A program made the translations under genes and the position numbers. A model generated the notes under the pieces. The model worked only from the letters and a program-made list of their open reading frames with translations. It had not been told where the DNA came from and searched no databases. From Oreohelix idahoensis (Eukaryota > Mollusca > Gastropoda > Stylommatophora > Oreohelicidae), in contig JAMPIV010014832.1 of the NCBI GenBank assembly GCA_024509875.1, positions 620,001-684,000 on the forward strand: a stretch of 64,000 bases of DNA, read 5' to 3'. This document shows, piece after piece, positions 35,126 through 47,794 of this stretch; positions within the stretch are counted from its first letter, which is position 1, and each line of letters starts with the position of its first letter.

Positions 35126-37574
35126 TGTCGTGGAATATTCTAATCCACATATATAAATTATTAGGTAAATATGAAGCCTAACAAATAAAATTAATAAAGA
35201 AAAGAGCAATGGTAAAATAACAGTGCTGTCACAAAGAAGGTACTCGAAATCCCCCTTGTTTTCTGCTTCGTCTGCAAATTGTAACGCTTTCACGTTGATA
35301 GTAAAAGCTTACTGTATTATTACCCACTTTCTTCAATGAAACGTGTGCTGTATTTCTTGGAAAAACATTGAGAGGCACCCTGCGTAATGACCTAAATTAA
35401 TCCTAACATTAATTATACTGCGTTACCAAAACGAACGAACAGATGGACTCAAATAAAAAGAGAGAGGGGCGAATAAAATCAGGAACGCATGCAAAATTAA
35501 ACACGCGTCTCGCTATTAATGCCACCCCCAACAAGCGTAACGCGATACACAATTACTACTATCACGCGTGTTAGGCTACATGCACTAACTTTTTCGGACG
35601 AACAGTGATAAAATACACTACCCTTCCCAGAGTTAGGTTTTAAAATCACAAAAAACGCTTATTAGGAAAGATAACAATAGATGGGTTTACGTTTGAAAAC
35701 ATTACAGTACCCAGACAGCACATCTTCGAAACAGGAGGTAGAAGGAATTGCATATTTTGAACGCAGCCACGTAGCTCTTTTAAATTTGGATATTTGGGTT
35801 CCTTAGGGCTTGCTGACAAAGAATATGTAAAACGTTACGCAAATAGTCCAGGAATTAATAAATTATAACCAAAATAAAATAGTGGGGATGCCTGACAACA
35901 TGGAATCATTTCTGCTCATAAAATTTTTTTTTTATAACGTGTTTGAAAAAAACCTTACGTTACAGAAATAGCCTACCATGTAAACTCCAAATTGATTGGA
36001 GCGCAACAAATGAAAGACTAACCACGATTGGTCGGGCTATAAATACTATCTTGGTTGTTAGGGAGACGTAGGAAGGTAACATTTTTTCAAACACTTGTCG
36101 AAACGTGGCTCGATTGGCCAGACTCGCTGATATAATCACTTAGGAGCGTTAGTTCGAAACCACTTGTTTAAATAAGCTTGATAAAGCATCAGTGCGTTGA
36201 AGCCAGCTCATATTTTTGCTAAATAAAAGCCTGGAACATAAGCAGATGGGAATTTGTGCCAGTAAATGTGCCAGAATTCATTGCTAATCAACGTATCTGT
36301 GTTTATTCTATGAATTGTGGTAAGCTTGAACCATTCAGTATCTTTTAATGAAAATTGAATGTGAATTGTTAATTTATGCCTGTATATATATGTGTAGTTC
36401 AGTGGCAAACAGGAGATAAAGCCTATAATGCTCCAGCCTGAACAGAGGGTGTCGGAGGAAAGTAAAACGGCATGGAATGGCCAAATAGTACACTGACACC
36501 TGGATGATTGACTAGAAAGAAATAATGCTGGAATGGCAGAGGCGTGGTAACCATTAAGGAGGTAAATACTGGTATAAAGTATTTCAGATGAAGCTGACAG
36601 TTGGCCTAACGCTCTGAACTCAATGTTTGTGATGTATTGTGCTCAGTGTAAAAAGAGAGTATAAATTAGTTATGAAGTAGAAGGTACATCCTTCTTGATT
36701 TCAGGGACCGTGGTCTTGATGGTACTGAGCAGCACCTGGTCAGAGCTTTGCTGAATCCAGAGTCGGACAGCATACTCCTTGGTCTTTTTAGCTATCAGTG
36801 AGGTGTCTCCAGAGCCCAGGGGAGAATTCGAGCAGAGGAGTCCTTTCCTGCCGCCATCACGCCAGATAAGCTGATGTGGCCAGCTGAGCTCAACATTATG
36901 TCCCCTCATCTTGAAATGACTTTGTAAAAATAACATTCAGAGGGGAATTTAATTGTCTTAATATCAGGAACTGAGAACATCTCCAATACTAGTCCCAAAA
37001 GACAAACTATTGAAGTCATGATGACAAATACCAACAGAGCTTGAACAAAACAAAACCAGTATTACCTCATATTACTACTACACAACTGACACACATAGGA
37101 TATTTTTAATAATATATGTCACTACAATATTCATATTGATAAAGTCTGTACATATACTTGTAATTAAAATTGATTGTGATCCCTGGTTCCTTTGTATTTG
37201 AATCAGGACACATATACCTTTATAACAACAATGAATACATATTGTTATTTGAAAAGTTATCAGTGACTCCTTAAGATATTCTCATAGAGTGTTATATGTA
37301 TGTGAGTGTCACAGTGTTGTCAAGAGTAGTGGATTAAATTAAATTGTTTATCTGTCTGTTGTTGTGACTTACACTTCATCATACACATACCCTAGACACA
37401 TAACGTAGTCATCACACTATTCCAGAATAATTCTGACTGAGATATATAGATATGTGGTAGCAAGTAAGGTTATCTATAATACACTACTCTTAATAGATAT
37501 AGATACCTTCACAGCTGATCTCAGTCAGTACACTAAGTCCCCTATAAATATTTATAACATCCCACTTCACCACA
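35126..37574 (+). mobile_element. Solo LTR B (2449 bp)
   Basis: Reads TGTCGTGGAA at its left end and CTTCACCACA at its right end, in inverse orientation to copies A and C. A perfect 5-bp duplication, gaaac (35121-35125, 37575-37579), flanks it, and no internal retrotransposon sequence is present. This is therefore a solo LTR formed by LTR-LTR recombination, or a non-autonomous element. Contains the antisense frame at 36670-36936. Confidence 0.92.
36670..36936 (-). other. Conserved small frame antisense within solo LTR B
   Basis: An 88-codon frame lying antisense to the inferred transcription direction of the LTR. Its core, WRDGGRKGLLCSNSPLGSGD through YAVRLWIQQSSDQVLLS, aligns without gaps over about 70 codons with the frame in copy C (50951-51193). 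Elsewhere the copies differ by insertions and deletions. The function and even the reality of the protein are unknown; I recognise no family. Confidence 0.35.
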
Positions 37575-37639
37575 GAAACCTACCCACCACAAAAAAATAT
37601 TTATAGAATGTGTGATTCCTACACAGTATATACACACAT

Positions 37640-37790
37640 TAGGATTCTCACCGGTGCTACAGAGTTCGTGTACTGCGCTGAGATCCTCCTTGTGTGATCT
37701 AAGGGAGGAGATTGGAGCACTGATGGCGTTGTCCGTGTGCAATGAAGATAGTCCTTAAAAACCAAACCAAACCAAAATCAAACCCACGTT
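37640..37790 (+). mobile_element. SINE 3' end with (CCAAA)n tail
   Basis: Ends gttgtccgtgtgcaatgaag, then aaccaaaccaaaccaaaatc. The same 3' end occurs on the minus strand at 57008-57060 behind a tRNA head, so this is a 5'-truncated or variant copy of that SINE. The left boundary is uncertain. Confidence 0.65.
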
Positions 37791-39466
37791 AAGATTTATA
37801 TAACATCGTTTACTTATATCAAATACTGTATCAGGATATGTGAACAAGAACTGGAGAATTGATTATGCGACTGTTAAATTAGACGCATCACGTGTTTGAG
37901 CACGATGGATAAAATACGGCGACAGAACACCCAACCTCTGTGGTGGGCCGGACAGTGCAGTCAGAAGTACATGGGGAAGGAAACGGTGGGTGAAATTAAA
38001 CAAATTACAGGAATAATCCTAGCTAGCAGGAAATGTCGGCCGACTTGGGGGGAAATGCGTGTGACTTGCCAAATAGGGCAGTCATCTGAGTCGAGATCAG
38101 TATCTGCTGTCGTTGCTTCTTGCTTTGTTAATATTATGGCTTTGACAAGGTTGTTCCGAGAGACCGTTCTGTGTACAAAATATGTAAATTTCGTCTGTCA
38201 AATATCCACCGGGCAATCCCCCAATTATATAAATATCCTGTGAGTTCTAAGAGAGGAATATTCATGCCCATGCATACCGATGTCATGGGAATATATAAAA
38301 AAGGCAAGCGAGGAGAAGAAAAAAGGCAAGCGAGGAGAAGATAAAAGGGTGGTAAACATGTGAATCATAAGTAAAAAAAAAAAAAGGAATGAAATAGACA
38401 AGAAAGAGCCAGACATAGTAATATCTCCAGAGCCATGCGCCTTTAATATGGAGACTGGACAGACAAGTAACAAATATTGTATCGTCAACGTTATAGAACT
38501 TTTCTTTGGCAGAAGAACTTTTTTTTTTCAGCCATAGCTGAAGTTTTTCTTGATTGTAATGAAGCAGCGGAATTTGAGGGGTTGAGGCGAATGAAGAACA
38601 AGAAGGAAAGAGAGGCATTAGAATGCTGTGCAGATTAAGCTGTCCAGGGGGTTTATTGCTTTCACTGTAAACCAGAGCTGGACTGTCAAGGAAAATATGG
38701 GCCGCTTTTATTACGACGTTTGTAAATTTTATTTATTTATTTTGATGAACCATTGTTGTTACAGAATATTGATGTAGTAAAGGGACCGGAAAACGGTCAA
38801 TCGCGGTCTACGTGTAGATAAATTGGGATGTTTTGGTAGATTTATATGATGGGGGAGTTAGAATTTATAATCTTGCGAATTAGTTGGACAAGCCGTCTCC
38901 CGCCAATATTTAAAAGCTCTGTATCCCCAAGGTTACGGGTTTCTGTGTCTGCGATCCCAGTGAAGATCCACGAGCCAGCTTACACAAATTCAGTTCGTGA
39001 ACTGCGCAAGACCGGATGACGATCTTTCTTGAAAAAGAAGTTAACATTTCGGAAAATATTATTGGAATTTTCCACAAAATTTGTCAGTGGATTTGCTGAC
39101 AGCAGATCGTTTGGCAGAGATAGATGTTACATATATTTTGTACTTATTTCAAATTCCAAATACTCTGTAAACAAACATGATTTTATCAGTGGATCTTTAA
39201 AGAGCTGAGTGCTTCTGTTAGATATTAAGAGCTTCTGGGCTATATGACATTTTTTTTTTTTTTTTTTTGGGGGGGGGGGGGGGGTAAATTTTTGTCTTGA
39301 CAGGGGAGGGGGGTACATTTTTGTCGTGACAGGGGATGAAAATAGTTTAGAATAGTGAATAGTTTGTGGTAGAAGATGTAAAGCGCTGTCCTCATATGTC
39401 CTTCAGCTATTGGTGGGATCTTCATATTCACGTGAAAGTGTTGATCACATCGTCAGAAGCATGTTC
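37791..39466. other. Non-genic sequence with T/G homopolymers
   Basis: No gene seen. A long T run followed by a long G run lies at about 39248-39284. Frames of 60-115 codons here are unremarkable. Confidence 0.5.
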
Positions 39467-39474
39467 ACTTCGAT

Positions 39475-39702
39475 CACTGTTGCCACTCCGTGGTGGATTC
39501 ACCTAGATCTAGGTTGTTTTTTTTCCTGTCTAGGTGTCATTTTCCTTCAGTAGTTGAAGAACCACGTAGGTCAACTTTCGGTTTTTCGCCCAAAGTAGCC
39601 CAAAAACCTCCTAAAGTAACCCAAAATTCAAAATCTAGGTGTATGTAGGTGTTTTTTAAGGTACCATGTAAGTTATTTTCAAAATTCATGGTGGCAACAT
39701 TG
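39475..39702. mobile_element. Short inverted-repeat MITE, 228 bp
   Basis: Ends CACTGTTGCCAC and GTGGCAACATTG are inverted repeats. The flanking octamers acttcgat (39467-39474) and actgcgat (39703-39710) agree at 7 of 8 positions. The 8-bp duplication suggests a hAT-driven element. No coding capacity. Confidence 0.75.
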
Positions 39703-40182
39703 ACTGCGATAGTTACTGTAATACCAGTGGTTTAGAGCTCTTCTTCCGTATGTCGTAAAGATAATTGAAATTACGGATATCTCTGAAATCAACTCCTCAT
39801 CTAGCAGAATTTCCGAAAAAAACAACATAAAATCAGCAATTTAATTGCATTCTATCATCATAGTTAACCAGACATTCCCATTCCTCCCTCCCGCGTTTTT
39901 CCATTTCGTGTACAGCAACATATATCTAGTTTACACCATATGACATCACTTCTTGTCAGAACTTCTTACCGTACTATTGTCACGAGTGGTGTACAGAGTC
40001 TGTCTGAGACAAGACAACTAGTCTGAGTAAAGTCTGAGACAAGACAATAATCTGAGGGAGAACTGAGAAGATCGATGAGTTTTGGTCTTGAATGTCAAAT
40101 GGAGTGAATTATAACTATCAGGAGTAAACGATCAGATGATGACTTTCACCTCATGCCACTCAGTGACTATGTTTCAAAGCTA

Positions 40183-41522
40183 CGAGGGGCGTTCAGAAAG
40201 TAATGCACCACATCGTTTTTCTCAGGAGCTGTTTATTCAAAAAGCATGAAATTTATACACAATATACATGGATATGTCATGTAAACATCGGTATTATTCA
40301 ACATAATCCCCATCAACTTGTACGGCTTTACGCCAGCGCGAAACAAGTGCATGTATTCCTAGCCCGTACCAGATTTTGTCTTGATCATGCAGCCATTTCT
40401 TCGCTGCATGAATCACTCCTTCATCATCTTCAAACCTTGTCCCACGGAGTGCATCTTTAAGTGGACCAAATAGATGAAAATCAGAGGGTGTAAAATCTGG
40501 ACTATAGGGTGGATGGGGTAGTACAGTCCAACCCAATTTTGTGATTGCTTCCCGTGTTGTCAGACTTGTGTGAGGGCGCGCATTGTCGTGAAGGAGAAGC
40601 AGGTCTTTTGGATTCTTGTGCGGCCGAACTCTGCGAAAACGTTGAATGAGTTTTTTCAATGTCTTAATGTAAGCTTGCGAATTGATTGTCTCTCCTCTTG
40701 GCATAACGTCCACAAGAATCACACCTTCAATGTCCCAAAAGATAGTGGTCATGACCTTTCCAGCTAAAGGAATTGTCTTGAATTTCTTTCTTCGTGGTGA
40801 TTGCGGATGATGCCACTCCATTGACTGTCTTTTTGTCTCAGGTTCAAAATGATGTGCCCAGGTTTCGTCACCTGTAACGATCTTAGCCAAAAAGTTCTCT
40901 CCATCAGCATTTGAAACGCTCCAACAATTCAGAAGAAATTGCTTTCCTTTGCAATCGGTGGTCATTTGTGAGACTTCGAGGAACCCATCTTGCGCAAACC
41001 TTAGAAAATCCGAGAGTTTTTATAACTGCATTTGCACTACCAATGCTGACTGACAGCTGTAAGGCCAAATGTTGAGTAGTGATTCGCCTATCAGTAAGAA
41101 TAATGCCCTCAGCGCATTTCAACATTTCTGCGTTGGTGGCTGTGGCAGGACGTCCACAGCGCGGCCGATCAAGCAGCTCCGTATCTCCACTTCCTGATTC
41201 TTTGATTCTCTGAACCAAGTAACTGACTGTACTCCTGTCGACTGCAAAACTTCCATGCACATCACATAGACGCTTGACAATGTTCACAACAGTTTCCTTC
41301 TCTGCAACGAGAAATTCTATCACAATTCGCTGCTTATAACGCAAGTTGCTAACACGCTCCATTTCAACGGTTTAGGGCAGCCGTATTATTTAGCCGGTTG
41401 CGGTGCAATTTGGTGCACACAATTGGCACATGCCATATTTGAAGTGTGCAAAATTTCATGCTTCTATCTTCATTATTAGCTGAGAAAAACGATGTGGTGC
41501 ATTACTTTCTGAACGCTCCTCG
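40183..41522 (-). mobile_element. Mariner transposon, near-complete
   Basis: A 1340-bp element bounded by TA (40181-40182, 41523-41524), with inverted repeats starting CGAGGGGCGTTCAGAAAG (left) and CGAGGAGCGTTCAGAAAG (right). These match at about 42 of 43 positions. It contains one transposase gene on the minus strand that fills most of the element. Confidence 0.96.
40294..41362 (-). pseudogene. Mariner transposase with one frameshift
   Basis: N-terminal part 41362-40904: paired-like DNA-binding domains with GSFAVDRSTVSYLVQRI and DRPRCGRPA. C-terminal part 40965-40294: the catalytic domain, IVTGDETWAHHFEPETK (first Asp), LLLHDNARPHTS (second Asp) and PPYSPDFTPSDFHLFGPLKD (third Asp). The last two are spaced as D34D, the mariner signature. 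The parts overlap in different phases near 40905-40920, where a single indel breaks an otherwise roughly 350-codon gene. The enzyme would cut and paste DNA at TA sites in the nucleus; this copy cannot as it stands. Confidence 0.95.
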
Positions 41523-41524
41523 TA

Positions 41525-42594
41525 TTTTCACTCCGCCGCTCTCTCTTCTTGGAGTAAGGACGAGTACACGTTAGTGATTCCACAATCAATCAAGTACAAG
41601 TACAGATAGGAAAGACGTCTGATCCGTAATTTGGTTGTCTAATTTATTAACAAACAAAAAAAAACCACAATATTATGGCGAACAAAATTTCAATCACACA
41701 ACAGTGTGGCGCGATATATAATATGAATGCATGTAAACCGAATGCTGTGGCGATAGTGAATGACTAGTTGTCTAGGTCCCAGGTTTATGAAGCTATAAGC
41801 GATTCAACATCAGAACGACACCAACTGTGCCAGCAATGTGAAGATATCAAAACTCTTTGCTACGACACATATGAATATTTAATTACGATTCCATTTCACA
41901 TGATGCATTAAATAAATCCTGTATAATCCCGATCCACTATTTCCATACTTAATCTGTCATAAGAACACATCCTCTATTCAACTATAAGTTCCATGAAGGA
42001 ACGCCTTCCAAAACTGCAATACATTCAGTATACACGTCCAGTCCACACAGTGGAAACATCAACAATAATAATGTCGCTAAGCCAAACAAAGCCACATCAT
42101 ATGCGACTTTCGCATAGCGACCACAAAAAGATGCTAACATTTGTGAGCACTATATTTACTTCAATTATAAACTCACATGTGGCGTGCAAAATGCATTCGC
42201 CACAACTACAACAAGTCATACAGTGCTACATTACCAAAATCTAGAGACAAATAAAATGATAATAATATTAGTAATCACCTGAGCTGGAGTCAAAGAACGT
42301 GGCTCTCACGTCTAAAGACACCCACTAATTTTTGGTTAGCTAGCGTACTAAGTATCCTGCATAGAAAATCCTAAAGATAAAGAAACCAGCTTACTCCTTT
42401 TGGCCCGCAACACAGCTGTTCTGCATCACTTAACGCGCACTATCCAGATATTTCTCAAGCTTTCACCTCACTATTACTTTATCGGAGTAGACCTCCCAAA
42501 AGTCCTTCTTTGTCGACACACCAGTGTGAAATTTCGCCTGTTGTTACCGTTGTCGTCAGGTCGCCGGCTTAGATATGTTAACCTTTTCTTCTAA
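41525..42594. other. Non-genic AT-rich sequence
   Basis: No exon or transposon end recognised between the mariner and solo LTR D. Frames of 60-85 codons are unremarkable. Confidence 0.5.
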
Positions 42595-42599
42595 GTCGC

Positions 42600-44980
42600 T
42601 GTGGTAAATGAGGTTACTGGTGTTATTAATTAAGGGTAAACAGAGTGAGGTCAAGCTGTGTAAGTTCCATGAGTCTAATTGTTGATGATGATGATTCTCA
42701 GAGTCCCTATCCGCCACCTCTCAGATCTCACTCTGTGTAAAATAGGCTCTGTGATGTTGTGTGGCTGAGTGTGTCTAGGGTAATGTATTTAATATAAGGA
42801 CGAAATAAAATGTAAACAGAACTGTAACTCAATAATATTAAAGTGAGTAAGACTTTTGTTAAAGTTTAGGTAATTATATTACAATTTAATTTCCCTGTAC
42901 CTCAATTTTCTGGGACAGGGATTGTCCAACTCAGTAAATTTGTTTATATACACTATTTAAAATAAATAACTGGAACTCTGTCCAAGAATCTTGTTTCTAT
43001 GAATAAAGATCACTGTAAGAATTCCACCCACTGATCTGTCTGTCTGCTTGTACGTATCACTGTTAATGTGTTGGACAGATTGTCTTCGTCATCATCTCAA
43101 GGTGAGTTTATTATTTATTATTATGCTTATGGTTGTGGTGGTATAATTGATGTTACACTCTCAGTGCCGGTCTAACGGACTTAACTTATAAAATTGGTGA
43201 CAACTGTTGGCCCTTGGGTTCTCATATGCATTCAACTGGCTTTAGAGCTGAAGAAATGGGGTAGCTGCGGCAACAAGGCTGAGCGTTCCTCCCAAACTTT
43301 CTTCCCTCACCCGGTTTCCTGTCACCAATAGGTATGCTGGTATCTGACCTGTAATGAGAGGAAAATGCCCTCCCCCTATAGATCTCATCTAATATTTAAT
43401 TCCACACACAAACACGGTGACAACTCACCTTGATCAGCTATGTGTGCTGATCATTGCACCAATCTGTATCTTCCATTGTTTAACACCACTGCTGTGTAAA
43501 CATTCTTCTTCAGTGATAGTACATAGCTCTTGTTTCCTCCTCCAAGAAGTCTCTTCCATACAATAGATAGGGGTGTACAATACATAGCTTGTGATTCCTT
43601 AATATCTCTTTACAACATCCTATACAGGGCTTGTCGTTCATACAATAGATAGGGTGTGCTTAACCTAGCACTGAAACCTGTGGATAAATTCTTTCTAACA
43701 TTCTCTACATGATTTTACATAATATTTAAACATTTATGGCACTGCAAAAGCCAATATCCCTTCTGGGTTACTGCATTGGCATGCGCAAAATTTGTAAGCC
43801 ACTGGCAAATATTTTATGCCTTTCTTTCACTCCCAAAGACTGCATTCCTATTTTGGCTATCGTAACACAAATTGTGGCCTGCATGTTAATTAAATCAATA
43901 CAAATACTTATTGTGCCTTACCCTCAAACAAGAATATCACATATCATAAGCTTGACTTTGGCAGTTAATGGGTTCTACCACTGCTTTAAGTGTCCAGACG
44001 GTGAAAGCTTTGGTCACACAGGCTCTCCCGCTGATGTCAGCTTTAGATAGTTTTAATTTTAAATGGCGGTTGTTGCCAGCGAAATGTTAATTTTATTGCC
44101 CCCAAGCTACATTACGCCTTAACCAATCAGAACGCGTGTCAAGAAATTTATAACTTTTCTCACGCAACCAAATTCAGCAGTTGATAAGTGTGTTTGTTCG
44201 TCTGTCTCAATTTTTATTTATACAATATCTTTGTTATTAATGGGTCAATTTTTAATATTAAAAGTGATTATTAAAAGAACAACTGTCCTCTATCTTCCTA
44301 TATAGGTTTCCTTTACCCATTTATCCCCGTTTTCATCTTGGTAATTTTTTTTCTAATTTATAGTGCTCTGTTCACTGAACTAAAATATTAATAAAATAAT
44401 TTTCTAAGGCCAGATAATTTATTATAAGGGAAAATTTTATGATATATATTAACCAATATTAGCGCTACCCTTCAAGACATCCCTGTTATTTATAAAGAAA
44501 TAAATTATCTAAGTTTCTTTTCAAACGCACAAGTTAGGCTTGATTTCCATTGTAATCCACCTTCTCTCTCCCCTATAAAACGAGGTAACAAGTTGGTTCG
44601 TTGCCAAGCTTTACGGCTTTCGTCATAAATATTGGGAAGGGTCGAGCGTGTGCGTGTGTGTTTGGGGAAAAGGGAAAGGGGGGGGGGGGGTATTTTTACG
44701 CTTGCCGTTAGAAAATTCAAATTCTTCATTTTAAATGTTAGCGGTTTGATTTGACGATGGCCTTGAGACCAAGGTCAAACATGGAATTTATTTATAGATT
44801 TTTAACTGTAATAGTGGAAAATTCAAATTATTTTGTCCAATTTTTAGCGGTAAGTTTGACCTTGCCCTTGGCAATTTTTTCAAATATAGTAGTAGTGGTT
44901 TATAGGTTGTGAATTTACGTTACTAGATTTTTGAATCGGGGAAATTTGAGCGGGGTGTTACACGGAGTTACTTTACTACA
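42600..44980 (-). mobile_element. Solo LTR D (2381 bp), divergent
   Basis: Starts TGTGGTAAATG and ends TTTACTACA (an inverted repeat with one mismatch in nine), with a perfect 5-bp duplication gtcgc (42595-42599, 44981-44985). Inside, gagtgaggtcaagctgtgta and gtgtctagggtaatg align with the start of the Gmr1-like LTR. The segment tcttccatacaatagatagg aligns with its middle. It is the most diverged of the four solo LTRs. A G run lies near 44679-44691. Confidence 0.85.
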
Positions 44981-44985
44981 GTCGC

Positions 44986-47752
44986 TGACAATCCATGGAA
45001 TAACTATACATCCACTAAGGGTGAAAATATCTTCCAGGTTTAATATAAATTCCAATGCTGCGCCGATGTGCTTTAAATCCAGGATCTCAAAGGGTGGCTA
45101 TGAATGCACTCACGATTAAATGCGATGGAGGCACTAAATCCACTATTTGGCACAGGCCCGTCAGTCCTGTGACGGCGCGTAGTACTGTGGATGAAATTTA
45201 GCTGACGATGGGTATATAGTGACAGAGCTGGCGATAATGTGTAGCTCTTTGACTTTGATGCCGGTGGAGCATGGGCGCTCCACGTATTTGGTGGGGGTGG
45301 CATAAAATTCCCAGCCAGGGAAATCACCCTAATGCACACATAGTAGGGTGTCGGGAAAATAATACACCTTAGTAGGTGGGAACGCCCCAATGTAAAGGGT
45401 TAGAAGATTTATCCTGCCTTTCACAGGAAGGCAAAACGGGCAAGTGGCAAGGGGTCCTGCGGGTCTGTCAGATGAAGTCAGCTGTCGCGGGTTGGGAAGA
45501 ATTCCCCACACTAAAAGTAACGGCAAACTGCACAAAGATCTCACGACAAAAGTTCCAGGGACTAAAAGCAGTTATATAGACAGAAGGGGACTCAATATAT
45601 ACAAGCAATCGGTCACAGGTGTCCGAGCGTGGGTTAACACCAGCACAGAGGTCGAAGAAAACAGCGTAGCAATTCCAGGAGACTTTTCTGCCAGTACCGC
45701 AGACTACAAAAGTGTTTGCGTAACAGAGTGACCGCTCTGGAGCTACGCGCTTACCAGACTTTCCCTGGAATCAAAAACCGCGGGGAAAATTTTGTCGCCC
45801 AGCGAGGAGCGTTGCGGACGCGTCACAAAGACACTCTTACTAACCTTAAACCTACTTTCATCTCCGCTGGCCACTTTCGCGGGAGCAAAGGGGAGTTAAC
45901 TTGTCAGATCAACGTGACATGCTAGCAGCGACCGAAAACTAAAAAAAAAGATGAAAAAGAAGAAGTTGGGGAGGGTAGCTCTACGCTAGGGCCAAAGTTT
46001 TGAACCCAACGTCACAACTATCAGACATGAGATTTCAATGTCTCCGACTGTATGATATCTTTATGAATACTTTGCTTTCAAAACCCCGATGTCACGGGTT
46101 GCCTCCCCTTAGCTCTGCAGTAGTGGTCCAACAGTGGCCAAAGCTCAAGAGTAACTAATGTGGGTCGTCAAAGGTGCCTACCTTCGTACAAGATTACTCT
46201 TGACAGAGTTGTAGGTGCTAGGATAATGATGCTTCTACCTCAAGGAAGTGTTCACAAGATATTCAGAAAAGCGAGAACAATTCTACATGAGGCTGAGCAA
46301 ATGTTAACTCTAGTATCTGCCGTCAACTTTCGTGAAGGATAGGGTTTTCTTATAATTCGTTAGCTCGTTCAAGCCCCCAGCTGAGTTAATTCAGCGAAAT
46401 TCCTCTTATTATTATATAGCTCTGTTTAAGTGTACTTAAGAAATTGTCTGAGACATACGGATGTAGCAGATTCAAAATGATTAAATCAATTTTAGATTTA
46501 TCTTTATACAAGTAACAAATTTAATAATCAATTATGTTTTAACAGTTATACAAATGAATAATTCCTTATAGAAAAAGTTGTCATCGCTGGGTGATGTTAT
46601 TGCGTTAAAAATTGGATAGTTCACTTGGCAGCTTTTATGTTTCTACTTAGCTGCCAGTGAGTTTGTCTGTTCTGCTCCAGATGATGTTTGGTTCTTTGTA
46701 GATGGATGCCTGATTCACACTCATCACTGGTCAAGTTTGAAAGTTGTAGCACGTTCCAAGAAGTGTCATGGAGTAACTACCAAGCTGGTCCCGCGTCTCT
46801 AAGACCCGTCTGATGATGGTGTCTAGCGTCGACTTCAGGCCACTTAAACCCTCTTTGTTCCCGAGATAGTACCCTCATTTGGTACCACCGAGCCAATCTT
46901 TAAGCTCACAGACTGCTGACTCAGATAAATAGTTCAAGGCAGCTTGATGATGCCTCTTACGCGTGGTCTGGGGTGTTGTTATTTCAGCAATAAGTTCCCA
47001 CTTTGACTTTGTGTTACAGTTTCTTCAGATTCCGGTTTTCCGTGTTAAAATAGTAAAGTTTTCCTGGGCTATAAGTCCTCAAGATGCTCAAAACAAGGTC
47101 CGGTCTGGTAAATGAAATCTGCTGCTATTCTTAACTCTAGCAAGGTCTGGTTGTCTTCTTGGCGCGAGGTGAATTTTCACAGTGTTCTAAATTGACTAAA
47201 GTGTCAGGTTATATTCCCCTTTTCGTTCCTGGCATGTTGTTTACTATTAGGCAAGGCCCCAATCAGAAATGTTGTTATTCCTACATCTCGAATGCCGGCC
47301 AATAGTTACAATCATGTGTGGTTTGATGGCGTTTATTCAAAAACTTTCCTTCTAGGAAAATTCTCCATGTTGTTTAAAAGGTCATGTCTTCCAAATATGG
47401 TAGTGGGATTTCAATACTGTTCTCGTCAGTGATTACAAATAACTTCTTACTTTTATCTCAAGTAATATCTTCGTAATAATTCTGCCGGAAGCTTATTACC
47501 ACATTCCGTTTTTCAGGTGCATGTCTCTAATATGTCTGTAGTCGGGTAATTTATCTCCCCGTCCTTGTTCAAACACCGACCCTCGTGTAACCATCTGGAC
47601 TGTGACTCTTCACGACAGTAATTAGGGAATCCCAATCGCCATATCAGCGCTAAATAAACTGGCGAGGCGTACATCGTGCTAATTCGGCGCGGCCAAGGTT
47701 TGGTACACGAGAATTTTACCAACATGACTGTCGGTCAATATTGCATCACCTG

Positions 47753-47755
<3 letters not shown>
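44986..47755. other. Unassigned sequence, partly GC-rich
   Basis: 45120-45930 is clearly GC-richer than its surroundings and ends in an A/GAA-rich stretch (about 45935-45966), like a retroposed sequence. I found no flanking duplication or recognisable protein. 46000-47750 contains nothing I can name. Confidence 0.4.

Positions 47756-47791
<36 letters not shown>
47756..47791. repeat. (CT)n microsatellite
   Basis: About 18 CT units immediately upstream of a LINE fragment. Confidence 0.95.

Positions 47792-47794
<3 letters not shown>

Noticed and set aside
43736..44050. 104-codon frame as a host exon
   Set aside because: It lies wholly inside solo LTR D and resembles no protein.
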